Source: Bacillus sp. AFS073361
Lineage (GTDB): Bacteria; Bacillota; Bacilli; Bacillales; Cytobacillaceae
Length of the DNA stretch: 64,000 nucleotides
Reading direction: 5' to 3'
Assembly (NCBI RefSeq): GCF_002567005.1
Contig: NZ_NUZU01000013.1
Location: 80,339 to 144,338 of the forward strand
The notes below the pieces were generated by a model that ran no database searches, was not told the DNA's origin, and was given only the letters and a program-made list of their open reading frames with translations. How positions within the stretch are numbered: the first letter of the stretch is position 1; each line of letters begins with the position of its first letter. Positions 50,881 through 61,141 of this stretch are shown in pieces. The translations under genes were made by a program, and so were the position numbers.

Positions 50881-53640
50881 ATGACAACAGAAGTAAAAGT
50901 AAATGACAGCAGTCTTCCGTTGCGTCGTGATGTAAAATTACTGGGTAAAATATTAGGAGATATTCTGATTAATCACAGTGGTTCTGCATTATTTGATAAA
51001 GTGGAAAAAATACGTTTAATGTGTAAAACATTAAGAGAAAATTTTGATCAATCAATTTATAATGCCTTAAAAGAAGAAATTTCTAGTCTAGATGCTCCGA
51101 TGAGGAAACAAGTTATTCGAGCATTCTCAATGTATTTTCATTTAATTAATGCAGCGGAACAGAACCATCGTATGCGTAGAAGAAGACAGTACCAACTTCA
51201 AGAGGAAAGGGTTGTCCAACCTGCTTCTATTGAAAGTGCGATTCTTTTGCTTAAAGAGAATAATATAGAAGAAGAAGTCATTCAAGATACTTTAAATACT
51301 TTATCTCTTGAGCTTGTAATTACAGCTCATCCAACAGAGGCAACGAAACGCTCCATACTTGAGATTCAGCAGCGAATTGCTGATATTCTTAAAAACCTCG
51401 ATCACCCTTTGTTAACAAGAAGAGAAAGAAAAAAGCTGGAAGAAAGTTTGTTTAACGAAGTTTCAATACTTTGGCAAACGGATGAATTACGACAGAACAA
51501 GCCTACTGTTTTAGACGAAGTTCGAAATGGTTTGTATTATTTTGATCAAACTCTTTTCGAAGTACTGCCTGAAATTCATCAAGAAGTGGCAGAATGTTTA
51601 GAGAAGAACTTCACTAATACACAATGGGAAGTTCCTAATTTCTTACGTTTTGGTTCCTGGATCGGTGGTGACCGGGATGGAAATCCAAATGTTACACATG
51701 ATGTCACTTGGGAGACTTTGAAAAGACAAAGAAGACTCGTTTTAAAAAAATATAAAAAAGCTTTAGTCGAATTAATGAAACGATACAGTCATTCCACTTC
51801 TAGGGTGGAGGTAAGTGAGGATCTTCTTACATTAATTGAGCAAGAGGATACTTATTTAACGGATGACAAAAAATGGCCAAATAAAGGTGAGGCATACCGC
51901 CGTGCCTTTGCAATTATTATTGAACGTGTAAAACAAGTTGGAAAAACGGATTTGGGCTATAAATCTTCCGAAGAATTATTAGAAGACTTGTATGTGATTA
52001 AAAGGAGTTTGAAAAAGCATCATCCAGCAGGACATGAATCAAAAATTATTCAAAAGCTGATCCGACAAGTACAATTATTTGGGTTTCATTTAGCTACACT
52101 CGATATTCGAAATCATAGCGGCGAACATGAAGCAGCCATAACAGAAATTTTACGCAAAGTCAGTATCACCGAGAATTACGCGGGTCTTTCTGAAGAGGAG
52201 AAACTAAAAATATTGCAAAATATATTATTAGATCCTCGTCCACTCTTACTATTAAATGAAGACTACTCAACGGAAACACAGGAAATGATTAAAGTGTTCC
52301 AAACAATTAAGAAGGCACACGAAGAATTCGGAAAGCGAGCTATTTCCGTTTATCTTGTGAGCATGACAAAATCACCGAGTGATTTGCTTGAGGTACTGGT
52401 ACTTGCAAAAGAGGCTGGGATTTATCGCCTTCACGCAGATGGCACTTTAGAAAGTCATTTACACGTGGCGCCATTACTGGAAACAATCGACGATTTAACA
52501 GCTGGGCCAAAAATAATGGAAACACTTTTCGAGATGCCTATCTATCGTAATCATTTGCAAATATTGGGTGATCAGCAGGAAATCATGCTTGGGTACTCGG
52601 ATGGAAGCAAAGATGGTGGTACACTGACAGCTAACTGGAAACTATATAAGGCACAAATTGAGATTCATGAAATGGCGAAAAGGTACCAAATCGGACTAAA
52701 GTTTTTCCATGGCCGTGGTGGTTCGTTAGGCCGTGGCGGCGGTCCATTAAATAAAAGTATCCTATCCCAGCCGGCTGAAACGATTGGGGATGGTGTAAAA
52801 ATTACTGAGCAAGGTGAAGTATTATCTTCAAGATATCTGCTTGAGGATATTGCCTACCGTAGTTTAGAACAAGCTACCTCTACATTACTTTTAGCCGTTG
52901 CACATATCTCTAAGGAAGCAGAGCAAGGTTTCCAACGTGATCCAATTTGGGTTGAATCGATTGAAGAAATATCGAGTTTAGCCTTAACAAAATATCAATC
53001 ATTGGTGTTTGGTGATTCAGATTTTCTTACCTATTTCACTGAAGCCACACCACTAAAAGAGATAGGGGATTTAAACATCGGCTCCAGACCGATGAGCAGA
53101 AAAAATCAAGGACGATTTGAAGATTTACGGGCCATTCCATGGGTATTTGCTTGGACGCAAAGCCGCCAACTGCTTCCTGCATGGTATGCAGCCGGAACCG
53201 GTTTAACAGGGTTTGCAGCAAAGAGCGAACAAAATTTGCCTATTCTCCAGGATATGTATGAAAAATGGCCGTTTTTCCGATCAACAATTGATAATTTACA
53301 AATGGCCTTAATGAAAGCAGACATCACGACAGCTAGAGAATATTTATCCCTTGTTGAAGACCAAAATATGGCTGAACGGATATTTACTAATATTCTTGAA
53401 GAATATGAACGTACCAAAGAAATTCTTCTCCGAATTACAGGCGATAATGAATTGCTTGATCATACACCAAATATTAAAGAATCGGTATTTAGAAGAAATC
53501 CATATGTCGATCCATTAAACTTTTTACAAGTAGAGTTAATAAAAGAACTGCGAAGTCAGGGTGGATCAAACGAAGACTTATTAATTGAAGTTTTGCTAAC
53601 TATCAGTGGAATATCTGCTGGACTACGGAATACTGGTTGA
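50881..53640 (+). CDS. ppc: Phosphoenolpyruvate carboxylase
   Basis: The 919-aa enzyme carboxylates PEP to oxaloacetate. The signature VITAHPTEATKRS holds the catalytic His, GYSDGSKDGG forms the PEP/metal site, and the mobile loop FFHGRGGSLGRGGGP contains the essential Arg residues. RRNPYVDPLN and the terminal LRNTG are conserved; the C-terminal Asn-x-Gly is the family end motif. I chose the ATG at 50881 with AGGAAGGTGG upstream. It is an anaplerotic enzyme not universal in Bacillus, and stands alone here. Confidence 0.96.
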   Translation: MTTEVKVNDSSLPLRRDVKLLGKILGDILINHSGSALFDKVEKIRLMCKTLRENFDQSIYNALKEEISSLDAPMRKQVIRAFSMYFHLINAAEQNHRMRRRRQYQLQEERVVQPASIESAILLLKENNIEEEVIQDTLNTLSLELVITAHPTEATKRSILEIQQRIADILKNLDHPLLTRRERKKLEESLFNEVSILWQTDELRQNKPTVLDEVRNGLYYFDQTLFEVLPEIHQEVAECLEKNFTNTQWEVPNFLRFGSWIGGDRDGNPNVTHDVTWETLKRQRRLVLKKYKKALVELMKRYSHSTSRVEVSEDLLTLIEQEDTYLTDDKKWPNKGEAYRRAFAIIIERVKQVGKTDLGYKSSEELLEDLYVIKRSLKKHHPAGHESKIIQKLIRQVQLFGFHLATLDIRNHSGEHEAAITEILRKVSITENYAGLSEEEKLKILQNILLDPRPLLLLNEDYSTETQEMIKVFQTIKKAHEEFGKRAISVYLVSMTKSPSDLLEVLVLAKEAGIYRLHADGTLESHLHVAPLLETIDDLTAGPKIMETLFEMPIYRNHLQILGDQQEIMLGYSDGSKDGGTLTANWKLYKAQIEIHEMAKRYQIGLKFFHGRGGSLGRGGGPLNKSILSQPAETIGDGVKITEQGEVLSSRYLLEDIAYRSLEQATSTLLLAVAHISKEAEQGFQRDPIWVESIEEISSLALTKYQSLVFGDSDFLTYFTEATPLKEIGDLNIGSRPMSRKNQGRFEDLRAIPWVFAWTQSRQLLPAWYAAGTGLTGFAAKSEQNLPILQDMYEKWPFFRSTIDNLQMALMKADITTAREYLSLVEDQNMAERIFTNILEEYERTKEILLRITGDNELLDHTPNIKESVFRRNPYVDPLNFLQVELIKELRSQGGSNEDLLIEVLLTISGISAGLRNTG

Positions 53641-53650
53641 TTTATAAAAG

Positions 53651-53690
53651 GAAGCCTTAAATTCTTTTTCAAAAAGGATTTAGGGCTTTT
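53651..53690 (+). terminator. Terminator after ppc
   Basis: GAAGCCTTAAATTCTTTTT and AAAAAGGATTTAGGGCTTTT pair with few mismatches and run into T/A-rich sequence. Confidence 0.8.
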
Positions 53691-53897
53691 ATATATATAT
53701 GGGAAAATTTATGAACGTTTTATGAATTCTTTAAAAATGAATGGTTATTCATTCATATTTGCGCAAAATTCGACATTTTTCGATTTATCCATCGTGCTAT
53801 ATTTTAACCAGAAAAGTATCCAAGTAATTATTAAGAGGATATAGGCCAATTTTTAGTCGAATCAAAGATCAAGGAATGAACTTGGAGGAGATATTAT

Positions 53898-56501
53898 ATG
53901 GCAGTTGAAGAAAAGGTAGTACATGATAAACAAATAATCACTTCAATGATTGATACATTAGCAAATAATGCAGAGAAATCACTTGGTGAATTCCGTTCAT
54001 ACAACCAAGAGATGGTTGATGAAATTGTCAAACAAATGGCTCTTACTGCTCTTCAAAATCATAAGAATCTTGCAAAATTGGCTGTAAATGAAACAAAAAG
54101 AGGGGTTTATGAAGATAAGGTATTCAAAAATATGTTTGCTACTGAGTTCATTTATAACAATATTCGAGAGATAAAAACTGTTGGTGTAATCAACGAAAAC
54201 GAAAATGAAGGAATAGTAGAGATCGCCGAGCCAGTAGGTGTGATTGCTGCGGTTATTCCAATAACAAATCCAACCTCTACTGTAATATTTAAATCCTTGA
54301 TTTCGCTTAAAACAAGGAATCCAATTATTTTCGCATTCCCACAGTTTGGCCAAAAATGTTGTACGGAGACCGCGATTTTACTGAAGGAGGCAGCCATTAG
54401 GGCAGGTGCACCAGATAATTGCATTCAGTGGATTGAAGTTCCTTCACATGAAGCGTTTCAGGCCTTAATGAAGCATCCAAAGGTTTCTCTTATTCTAGCA
54501 ACAGGTGGACCAAATTTGGTGAAAACAGCTTATAGCTCAGGTAAACCTGCACTTGGGGTAGGTGCAGGAAATGTACCTTGTTATATTGAAAAGACAGCAA
54601 ATATCAAAAGGGCTGTTAACGACATTATCCTGTCAAAAACCTTTGATAACGGAATGATCTGCGCTTCTGAACAAGCTTTAATTATTGATCAAGAAATTTA
54701 TGATGAAATGAAACAGGAAATGATTTCTAATAATTGTTATTTCCTTAATGAAGAAGAAAGATTAATGGTAGAGAAGATCGCCATTATTGAAAAGACGAAT
54801 ACCATTAATCATTTAATTGTCGGATTACCAGCCACAATGATTGCAAAATTGGCAGGAGTGAATGTTCCTGAAAATACCAAGATTCTCATTGCAGAACTAG
54901 AGGGTGTAGGGCCAAAATATGCGCTCTCATGTGAAAAACTAAGTCCGATACTTGCTTGTTACAAGGTTAATAGTTTTGCAGAGGGCATTCAAATTGCTGA
55001 GGAAACCTTGGAATATGGTGGTCTTGGGCATTCAGCATCAATACATACTTCGGACCAATGCTTAGTAGATTTGTTTGCACTTCGTATGAAGGCAGGGCGG
55101 ATCATGGTCAATACACCATCGACACATGGTGCAATTGGGGATATTTATAATACATCATTACCGTCATTAACCATCGGATGTGGTACTTATGGAGGGAACT
55201 CTGTGTCACAAAATGTAGGGGCACAAAATCTCATAAATATTAAAAAGGTTGCAAAGAGAAGAACATTTACCCAGTGGTTTAAAGTTCCATCGCAAATATT
55301 CTTTGAAAAAAATTCAATCCAAATGCTAGCCTCTATACCAGGAATCTCAAAGGCATTTAGTGTCACAAGTAACAGTGCTGTCAAAAATGGGTATGTTGAC
55401 AAGGTTGTTTACTATCTAAACAAGAATCAAAGGAAAATCCAATTTGAAACATTCTCCGAAGTCGAGCCTGAACCTAGCATTGATACAGTAAAAATCGGTG
55501 CAGAGCGGATAAGAAGATTTCAACCAGATTGTATTATTGCTCTTGGCGGCGGCTCAGTGATAGATTCCGCAAAAGCGATGTGGCTATTTTACGAACATCC
55601 AGAAACTGATTTTCATAGCTTAACACAAAAATTCTTTGATCCTAGTAAAAGAGTAGTTAAATTCCCAGCACTACGTGGAAAAGCAAAATTTATTGCAATT
55701 CCAACAACATCCGGAACCGGTTCAGAGGTCACAGCCTTCTCTGTTATTTCAGATAATAAAACAAATATAAAATACCCTCTCGCGGATTTCCAATTGACAC
55801 CGGATGTAGCCATTATCGATCCACAGTTTGTTATGACAGTTCCGAAGCATGTTACCGCTGATACAGGGATGGATGTGTTGACACACGCGATTGAGTCGTA
55901 TGTTTCCGTATTGGCCAATGACTATACAGATGGACTTGCATTAAAAGCCATTCAACTTGTCTTTAAGTATTTGCCAATAGCTTACCGAGATGGAAGTAAT
56001 GAACTTGCCCGTGAAAAAATGCATAATGCTTCTACAATAGCAGGGATGGCTTTCGCCAATTCCTTCTAAGGAATAAACCATAGTCTTGCCCATGTTTTAG
56101 GGGCTGAATTTGATATACCACATGGACGCGCCAATGCGATTCTTTTGCCACATGTAATCCGTTACAATGCAGCCAAACCAAATAAGTTCATGACATACCC
56201 TAAATATGAAAACTTCATAGCTGATGAACGTTATGCGGAAATTGCTAAAATGCTTGGGCTGCCTGCCGGTACGACTGAAGAAGGTATTGAAAGCCTAGTC
56301 CGTGCAATTATTAAATTAACAAAGGAACTAGAAATCCCGATGAGTATAGAAGCAAGCGGGGTTGATAAAGAAGTATTTGATAGCAAAGTAGCAGTTCTCG
56401 CAGAACGTGCATTTGACGATCAAGATACGATTGCAAATCCAAAACAACCATTTATAGGCGAACTTGAAGAAATTTATCGTCAGGCCTTTAGTGGTATTTA
56501 A
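53898..56501 (+). pseudogene. adhE: Bifunctional aldehyde-alcohol dehydrogenase adhE interrupted by an in-frame TAA
   Basis: The frame encodes an 867-codon AdhE broken by TAA at 56067-56069 (codon 724). Reading continues in the same frame on both sides: GMAFANSF, stop, GINHSLAH and so on to 56501. Relatives have Leu at the stop position, so TTA to TAA is the simplest change. The acetaldehyde-dehydrogenase half is complete, with catalytic Cys in NGMICASEQ. The iron-ADH half loses the two metal His residues of NHSLAH and IPHG. The truncated protein could keep only the aldehyde dehydrogenase activity. Sequencing error is the main alternative. Confidence 0.88.
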
Positions 56502-56539
56502 ATGGAAGAATAAACTTTTCATTTAAGGAGGCGAGTAGG

Positions 56540-57193
56540 ATGTTTGAGAAAAGAGAAATTAAAAAAGAACAAGAACCTATCCTCGAAATCATCAATAAGG
56601 AGGCTGAACAAATTAGAGAAAAAGAGGTGAGCGCTGCACAACTGTCAAGCTTAGACATTCTCTGGCGCAAAGCATTTCAAGAATTAGACGAATGGTCTAA
56701 GCGTTCAGACTTCCGAGACGAGGTATTTTTAAAAGAAGCATTGTTTTTTGCTGAAAACATCCAAAGGAATCAAGAAAACATAAAAGAAATGGCAAAGAGA
56801 TTTGATAAGGAATTTACTGAATGGGAAAGGACTGCAAGAGAGGAATTTTTGATGTCCACCACGAGTCTACAGCATTTCTTTCCACTCAAGTCATACGAAG
56901 AAATCAATGCCCAGATTGATCAACTTCAAAAAAGAACCATTTCAATTCTAAGTACACCTTGCCAAGTTATTAGCAAAAATCAACCAATTGATAAATATCT
57001 TGAAACGATCGAGCAATATGTGGTCCTTAGGAAAAAAATCAGGAAGCAATATATCAAGGGTGTTAAACAAGTTGGAAACCTAATATATGAAAATCAAAAA
57101 GGTTTTGTTAATTTATTAGCACGACAAATTAAACCGTTGTTGTTTCCATTTAATAAATATTTGGAGAAAGAAGAAGAGATGACAAATTTCTAA
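56540..57193 (+). CDS. PhaP-like phasin paralogue, second PHA operon
   Basis: The 217-aa helical protein is the paralogue of 24722-25345. Shared features are SLDILWRKAFQELDEW near residue 36, FLMSTTSLQHFFPLKSYEEIN in the middle and NLIYENQKGFVNLLARQIK near the end. The N-terminus is acidic. AAGGAGG lies eight bases upstream of the ATG. The gene begins 38 bases after the end of the adhE frame and is followed by phaR and phaC. It may coat granules or assist the synthase. Confidence 0.75.
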   Translation: MFEKREIKKEQEPILEIINKEAEQIREKEVSAAQLSSLDILWRKAFQELDEWSKRSDFRDEVFLKEALFFAENIQRNQENIKEMAKRFDKEFTEWERTAREEFLMSTTSLQHFFPLKSYEEINAQIDQLQKRTISILSTPCQVISKNQPIDKYLETIEQYVVLRKKIRKQYIKGVKQVGNLIYENQKGFVNLLARQIKPLLFPFNKYLEKEEEMTNF

Positions 57194-57211
57194 AAAAGGA
57201 GGCAAAAAGCA

Positions 57212-57760
57212 ATGTCGAAGGAAAAAAACTATGATCCGTTGCAAGGATTTAGAAGAATAAGTGAAATGTGGGAAAGACAATTGAATGGCATGCTATACAT
57301 GATCACTGACAATAATGAGTTCGTTCGACTTCTTAGTGTGGGGACAGATAGTCATGCAAGATATATGGAGCGGTTAAGAAAGAACCAAGAACTCATGGCA
57401 GGTGTAATGAATATTCCAACCAAAAAAGATATTGCAAATGTAGCAAAATTATCTCTTCAAACCGAAGAAAAAATTGATATTTTAGAAGAGCAGGTTTGGA
57501 ATTTACAGGATAGTTTAGAATCCCTTAGTACGGGTAACGTTGCAATGTTTCAAGATATGGTGACGATTATAAAACAGATAAAGGAAGAATCAGCTTTCAT
57601 TCAAAATGAGATTCAAAATTTGAGACAAGAAATCTCTCAATTAACAGATATTAAACAGGAACTTGCAGCCTTGAAAAAACTTGTGCAGCCAGTGCAGACT
57701 AAGAAAAGGGGCAATGAGCTTGTTCTGACTGGGACTGGCAGTGAGGATGGAAGGGGCTGA
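57212..57760 (+). CDS. phaR: Class IV PHA synthase subunit PhaR, second operon
   Basis: The 182-aa protein has the PhaR plan: NYDPLQGFRRISEMWERQLN at the start, then the core MNIPTKKDIANVAKLSLQTE and EEKIDILEEQVWNLQ, then a coiled coil. It resembles the gene at 25368 in layout and core, with differences in the coiled coil. AGGAGG precedes the ATG. It is followed five bases later by phaC, its enzymatic partner. Confidence 0.92.
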   Translation: MSKEKNYDPLQGFRRISEMWERQLNGMLYMITDNNEFVRLLSVGTDSHARYMERLRKNQELMAGVMNIPTKKDIANVAKLSLQTEEKIDILEEQVWNLQDSLESLSTGNVAMFQDMVTIIKQIKEESAFIQNEIQNLRQEISQLTDIKQELAALKKLVQPVQTKKRGNELVLTGTGSEDGRG

Positions 57761-57765
57761 GAAAG

Positions 57766-58818
57766 ATGATAGCTAAAGCACTAAGAAATATTCCATTAGT
57801 TGATTTGAAAAAGGAATCTTTAAGGTGGGAACAAGTCTATAAAGTCTTAACAGAACCGAAACCGGATATTGTTCCAACCAAGAGAGAAATTGTTTGGAAA
57901 AAAAATAAATCAACATTATATTATCATCCTGCTAAAGAAAAAAAATATCAAATCCCTGTGTTTTTAGTCTACTCACTGCTTAATAAATCGTATATTTTAG
58001 ATGTCGGGGAAGGAAGTAGTGTAGTTGGAGGATTAACGGAAAGAGGATATGATGTTTACTTCCTTGATTGGGGTTCTCCTAGTTATGAGGATAGTGAGAT
58101 CACTCTTGATAATTATATCCTTGATTATTTAGAAAATGGTGTCAAACGTGCGTTACGACATTCCGGTGCAAAAGAAATATCGATGATCGGCTATTGTTTA
58201 GGAGGCACAATTGCTGCTATTTTTACCTCACTAACAAACTTGCCTATTAAGAATTTAGTCCTAGCAACGGTACCAATTGATTTCAGTATAGGAATCGTTC
58301 CGGATAAGTGGTTAAACGGACTCCAAAAAGGAACTATAAATTTTGATCGACTTTCTGAGGTTTATGGTGTTATTCCATCTGAAATAATGTACCGAATGTT
58401 TAGGGGACTTTCACCCGTCTCCGTTAGTCCATGGGTAAACCTGATTTCCCGTGCACATGATGATGAATATGTTAAAAAATGGCGGCGGATGGACAAGTGG
58501 ACAAAAGACTCTGCCTCGTTTTCAGGGGCTGCCTTCAAACAGCTATTTAATGATCTCTATAAAGATAACAAACTCCTAAAAGGAGAGCTAACGATTGGCG
58601 GAAGGAAAGTAGACTTAAAAAATATCCATTGTTCATTCTTTGTCTTCTCAACATCACGAGATACCTTGATACTAGAGAAACAAAGCCTCCCTGTTATGGA
58701 CATGGTTTCTAGTGAAGATAAGACATACGAGGTATTTGATGGTGGACACGTTTCTTTAGCCTTATCTGGAAAGTTTGCCATTTTTGCGGATAAATGGCTC
58801 TGCTCACGGTCACAATAA
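57766..58818 (+). CDS. phaC: Class IV PHA synthase catalytic subunit PhaC, second operon
   Basis: The 350-aa synthase has the lipase-like box GYCLGG with Cys144, the Asp in STSRDTLILE and the His in GGHVSLALSG. IVWKKNKSTLYYHPAKEKKY and YFLDWGSPSYED match the first PhaC. The two synthases share most blocks but differ throughout, so the duplication is not recent. The ATG at 57766 has GGAAGGGG upstream. A convergent hydrolase follows, as in the first cluster. Confidence 0.95.
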   Translation: MIAKALRNIPLVDLKKESLRWEQVYKVLTEPKPDIVPTKREIVWKKNKSTLYYHPAKEKKYQIPVFLVYSLLNKSYILDVGEGSSVVGGLTERGYDVYFLDWGSPSYEDSEITLDNYILDYLENGVKRALRHSGAKEISMIGYCLGGTIAAIFTSLTNLPIKNLVLATVPIDFSIGIVPDKWLNGLQKGTINFDRLSEVYGVIPSEIMYRMFRGLSPVSVSPWVNLISRAHDDEYVKKWRRMDKWTKDSASFSGAAFKQLFNDLYKDNKLLKGELTIGGRKVDLKNIHCSFFVFSTSRDTLILEKQSLPVMDMVSSEDKTYEVFDGGHVSLALSGKFAIFADKWLCSRSQ

Positions 58819-58892
58819 AATTAGGAACTTCTTAATTAAATTAAGAAGGAAGTAAAAGCGGGAAGGACTCCCCTCCATCCCGCTTTAACTAG

Positions 58893-59675
58893 TTATGAAG
58901 CAGCTTTTTGTTTAGCAAGGAATGTCCTTAAGAGTCGATTAAACCGGTCTTTTGCCTCCAATTTGGCCAGATGGCCGGTATTTCTCATAATAATAAATTC
59001 TGAATTTGGAATAAGCCTGTGCATCCAAGCCTGAATCCAAACAGGCAAGACGGAGTCGTACTGACCTCCAATAATAAGTGTCGGAACATCTACCATTGGT
59101 AATAACGATAAATTATTTACCTCAAAACATGCTACTAATGAGTCAACAAATATCTGCGGTTTTGGTTGGAAAAACTTATTAAACTTCTCAACTGTGTCCT
59201 TATTCCACAAATAAAGTGCCATCCGTGCTGCATAATCTGAGTGTTCCTTCATGTATGAAACTTGCTGGAGAAGTTCTTTTCGTGGTTCAAATAAAACACT
59301 CTTCAGTTTCTTAGGAAAGTAATGAAATGAACTAATTAACAGGAGAGTGCGGCAGCATTCCGGTGCCTGTCGGTAAATCTCTTGCGCAACTGCACCACCC
59401 ATTGAAAGACCCAAAATATGAGCGGTTTCAATTTTTAATTCCATTAACAAACCGAGGATATCTAAGGCAAAATTTTTTATTGAGATGCCTTCTGTCTTAC
59501 TGCATTTTCCATGACCTCGTAAGTCAGGGATGATCAATTCATACTGGTTAGCCAATTCATATTGGTCTTCCCACCCTTCTTTTACTTCACCTAATCCATG
59601 GATCAAGACTAACGGCTCGCCTGTCCCTAAGTGCATATAAGGAACTCCCAATTTACTTATTCTTGCTGCTTCCAT
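58893..59675 (-). CDS. PHA-cluster alpha/beta hydrolase, possible intracellular PHA depolymerase
   Basis: The 260-aa product has the same length as its paralogue at 27093 and shares HGLGEVKEGW, PDLRGHGK, GLSMGGA with Ser91, GGQYDSVLP and NTGHLAKLE. The conserved place next to phaC suggests a function in granule turnover. Known Bacillus intracellular depolymerases use a GxSMGG box, but general esterases do too. AAGGTGGTG precedes the ATG. The phaQ promoter region is shared upstream. Confidence 0.8.
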   Translation of the reverse strand: MEAARISKLGVPYMHLGTGEPLVLIHGLGEVKEGWEDQYELANQYELIIPDLRGHGKCSKTEGISIKNFALDILGLLMELKIETAHILGLSMGGAVAQEIYRQAPECCRTLLLISSFHYFPKKLKSVLFEPRKELLQQVSYMKEHSDYAARMALYLWNKDTVEKFNKFFQPKPQIFVDSLVACFEVNNLSLLPMVDVPTLIIGGQYDSVLPVWIQAWMHRLIPNSEFIIMRNTGHLAKLEAKDRFNRLLRTFLAKQKAAS

Positions 59676-59768
59676 TTCACACCACCTTTTTATTTTTATT
59701 AGCTTATTGCCAAATAACAGTAAATGAGGACTCTAACTTTTAACTTTTATTCATAAATATTTGCTGAG

Positions 59769-59806
59769 TTGACAAAATATTACTCATAGGTGTAAAATAC
59801 ACATAT
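59769..59806 (+). promoter_or_regulatory. phaQ promoter with palindromic operator over the -10 box
   Basis: TTGACA (59769-59774) and TAAAAT (59793-59798) are separated by 18 bases. GTGTAAAATACAC overlaps the -10 box and is a GTGTA/TACAC palindrome. PhaQ in Bacillus represses its own operon, so this is a candidate PhaQ operator. A matching box lies at 27978-28009. Confidence 0.65.
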
Positions 59807-59827
59807 ACAGGGCGAGGTGATAAAAAT

Positions 59828-60265
59828 ATGGTGAATCAGGACAATCAAACGATCAATCCATCAAAAAATTTTGTGCTGCCATTTATTTTATTGCTTCTTA
59901 GCAGGGTGTCACTGCATGGGTATGAACTTAGCCAGAAGCTAGAGGCATTCGGTTTTAAGACGCTTGACCAGGGGAATTTATACAGACTGCTAAGACAACT
60001 AGAAAAGGACGAGCTTCTATCTTCAGAATGGGATACAACTGGGAGCGGTCCTGCTAAAAGAAAATATTCAATTACTAAAGCAGGAATAACATACTTAAAT
60101 GGTTATGCCAACCAACTAGAATCCTATCAATCGTTATTGGATCAATTTTTCAAAATGTACACCAGTTTCTTTGAGCTCTATATTCCTTCGTTCCATAAGA
60201 AGGATCCAATAGAGAAAGTCAATAATAGAAAGAGGAGGAAAGACGATGGCACAGAAGAAAAATGA
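59828..60265 (+). CDS. phaQ: PhaQ, PadR-family PHA-responsive repressor
   Basis: The 145-aa protein has a PadR-type winged helix. FVLPFILLLLSRVSLHGYEL forms the first helices, QGNLYRLLRQLEKDELL the recognition region and SGPAKRKYSITKAG the wing. A C-terminal dimerisation helix follows. PhaQ of B. megaterium represses phaQP and is released by PHA. GAGGTG precedes the ATG. It overlaps phaP by twenty bases. Confidence 0.92.
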   Translation: MVNQDNQTINPSKNFVLPFILLLLSRVSLHGYELSQKLEAFGFKTLDQGNLYRLLRQLEKDELLSSEWDTTGSGPAKRKYSITKAGITYLNGYANQLESYQSLLDQFFKMYTSFFELYIPSFHKKDPIEKVNNRKRRKDDGTEEK

Positions 60266-60845
60266 AACGGTCCAGACTGTTAAAGAAAAGAATGTACCAA
60301 CGGCAGAAGAATCGGTGGCTGCAGGGTCATTTGTACACACTTTTTGGGATCAATTTGAGCTTTCAAGTGAACGGGCAGAACAGCTTCAAGAGAATAGAGA
60401 AGATGCATACATTAATGCCTTAAAAGAAGTCATTAATTTCAATAAGCAATTTAGAAAATCGGTTGCGAATTTGTATGAGCAGTCGAAAAAAACAAACAAA
60501 GAGATGGTTTCTGAACTAATGCATCAATTTTCATTCGGTAAAGAAGAAATCAAAGATGAGGACTTTCCGGTGAATGAGAGAGAAGAACTTAAGAAAAAGG
60601 TTTTAGAGGTATCTGAACAATTAGAGAAGCTTGCGTTAACGCCAATTAAATCAGTTTTTCAGATTGTCGACCAACTAGAAGATAATTTTGAAAAAAATGC
60701 AGAATCAAGCGTAACTTTTGGTCGTGACCGGCGCAATGCGTGGCAGCAGGTTAGGAAGGAATATATTAAATTGGCAAGAGATACTCATTTAAACATTGTT
60801 GACCGAGGCAAAGGTAGTCTTAAAGAATTTGTAAAGATTCCGTAA
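60246..60845 (+). CDS. phaP: PhaP phasin, PHA granule-associated protein
   Basis: The 199-aa helical, charged protein resembles Bacillus PhaP: FVHTFWDQFELSSERAEQL near the start and ALTPIKSVFQIVDQLEDN in the second half. It coats granules and controls their size. GGAGG lies seven bases before the ATG, inside phaQ. The phaQ-phaP pair is present in this cluster only; in the first cluster the corresponding site holds only the promoter relic. Confidence 0.92.
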   Translation: MAQKKNETVQTVKEKNVPTAEESVAAGSFVHTFWDQFELSSERAEQLQENREDAYINALKEVINFNKQFRKSVANLYEQSKKTNKEMVSELMHQFSFGKEEIKDEDFPVNEREELKKKVLEVSEQLEKLALTPIKSVFQIVDQLEDNFEKNAESSVTFGRDRRNAWQQVRKEYIKLARDTHLNIVDRGKGSLKEFVKIP

Positions 60846-60908
60846 CTACTAGTTATCAACTAAGGAGAATTAAAAGAATTGGGGAATATAAGCATCGATT
60901 GCAAGTCA

Positions 60909-60956
60909 TAAGAGCCACAATCTCTCTTCTTATATAGAGATTGTGGTTCTTTTATT
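60909..60956 (+). terminator. Terminator after phaP
   Basis: AAGAGCCACAATCTCT and AGAGATTGTGGTTCTT form a long stem around CTTCTTATAT, followed by a T tract. Confidence 0.9.
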
Positions 60957-61141
60957 TGTTGGAGGAACCTAAATATTGAATTATTTTATATTTTGTTGAC
61001 GTATAGTCAATAATTTCCATTTATATTCATGGGTTGTTAATTTGGTAATTACATAGGAATTTTGTTGTGTGACCTAGAATTTAAAATACATAATTCGTCT
61101 TAGATGCTGGATGTTTATTTTAAGAAGGCAGGGGAACCAAT

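Noticed and set aside
56145-56501. Separate 118-codon gene after adhE
   Set aside because: It is in the same frame as adhE and encodes the missing C-terminal part of the alcohol dehydrogenase domain, so it belongs to the interrupted gene.
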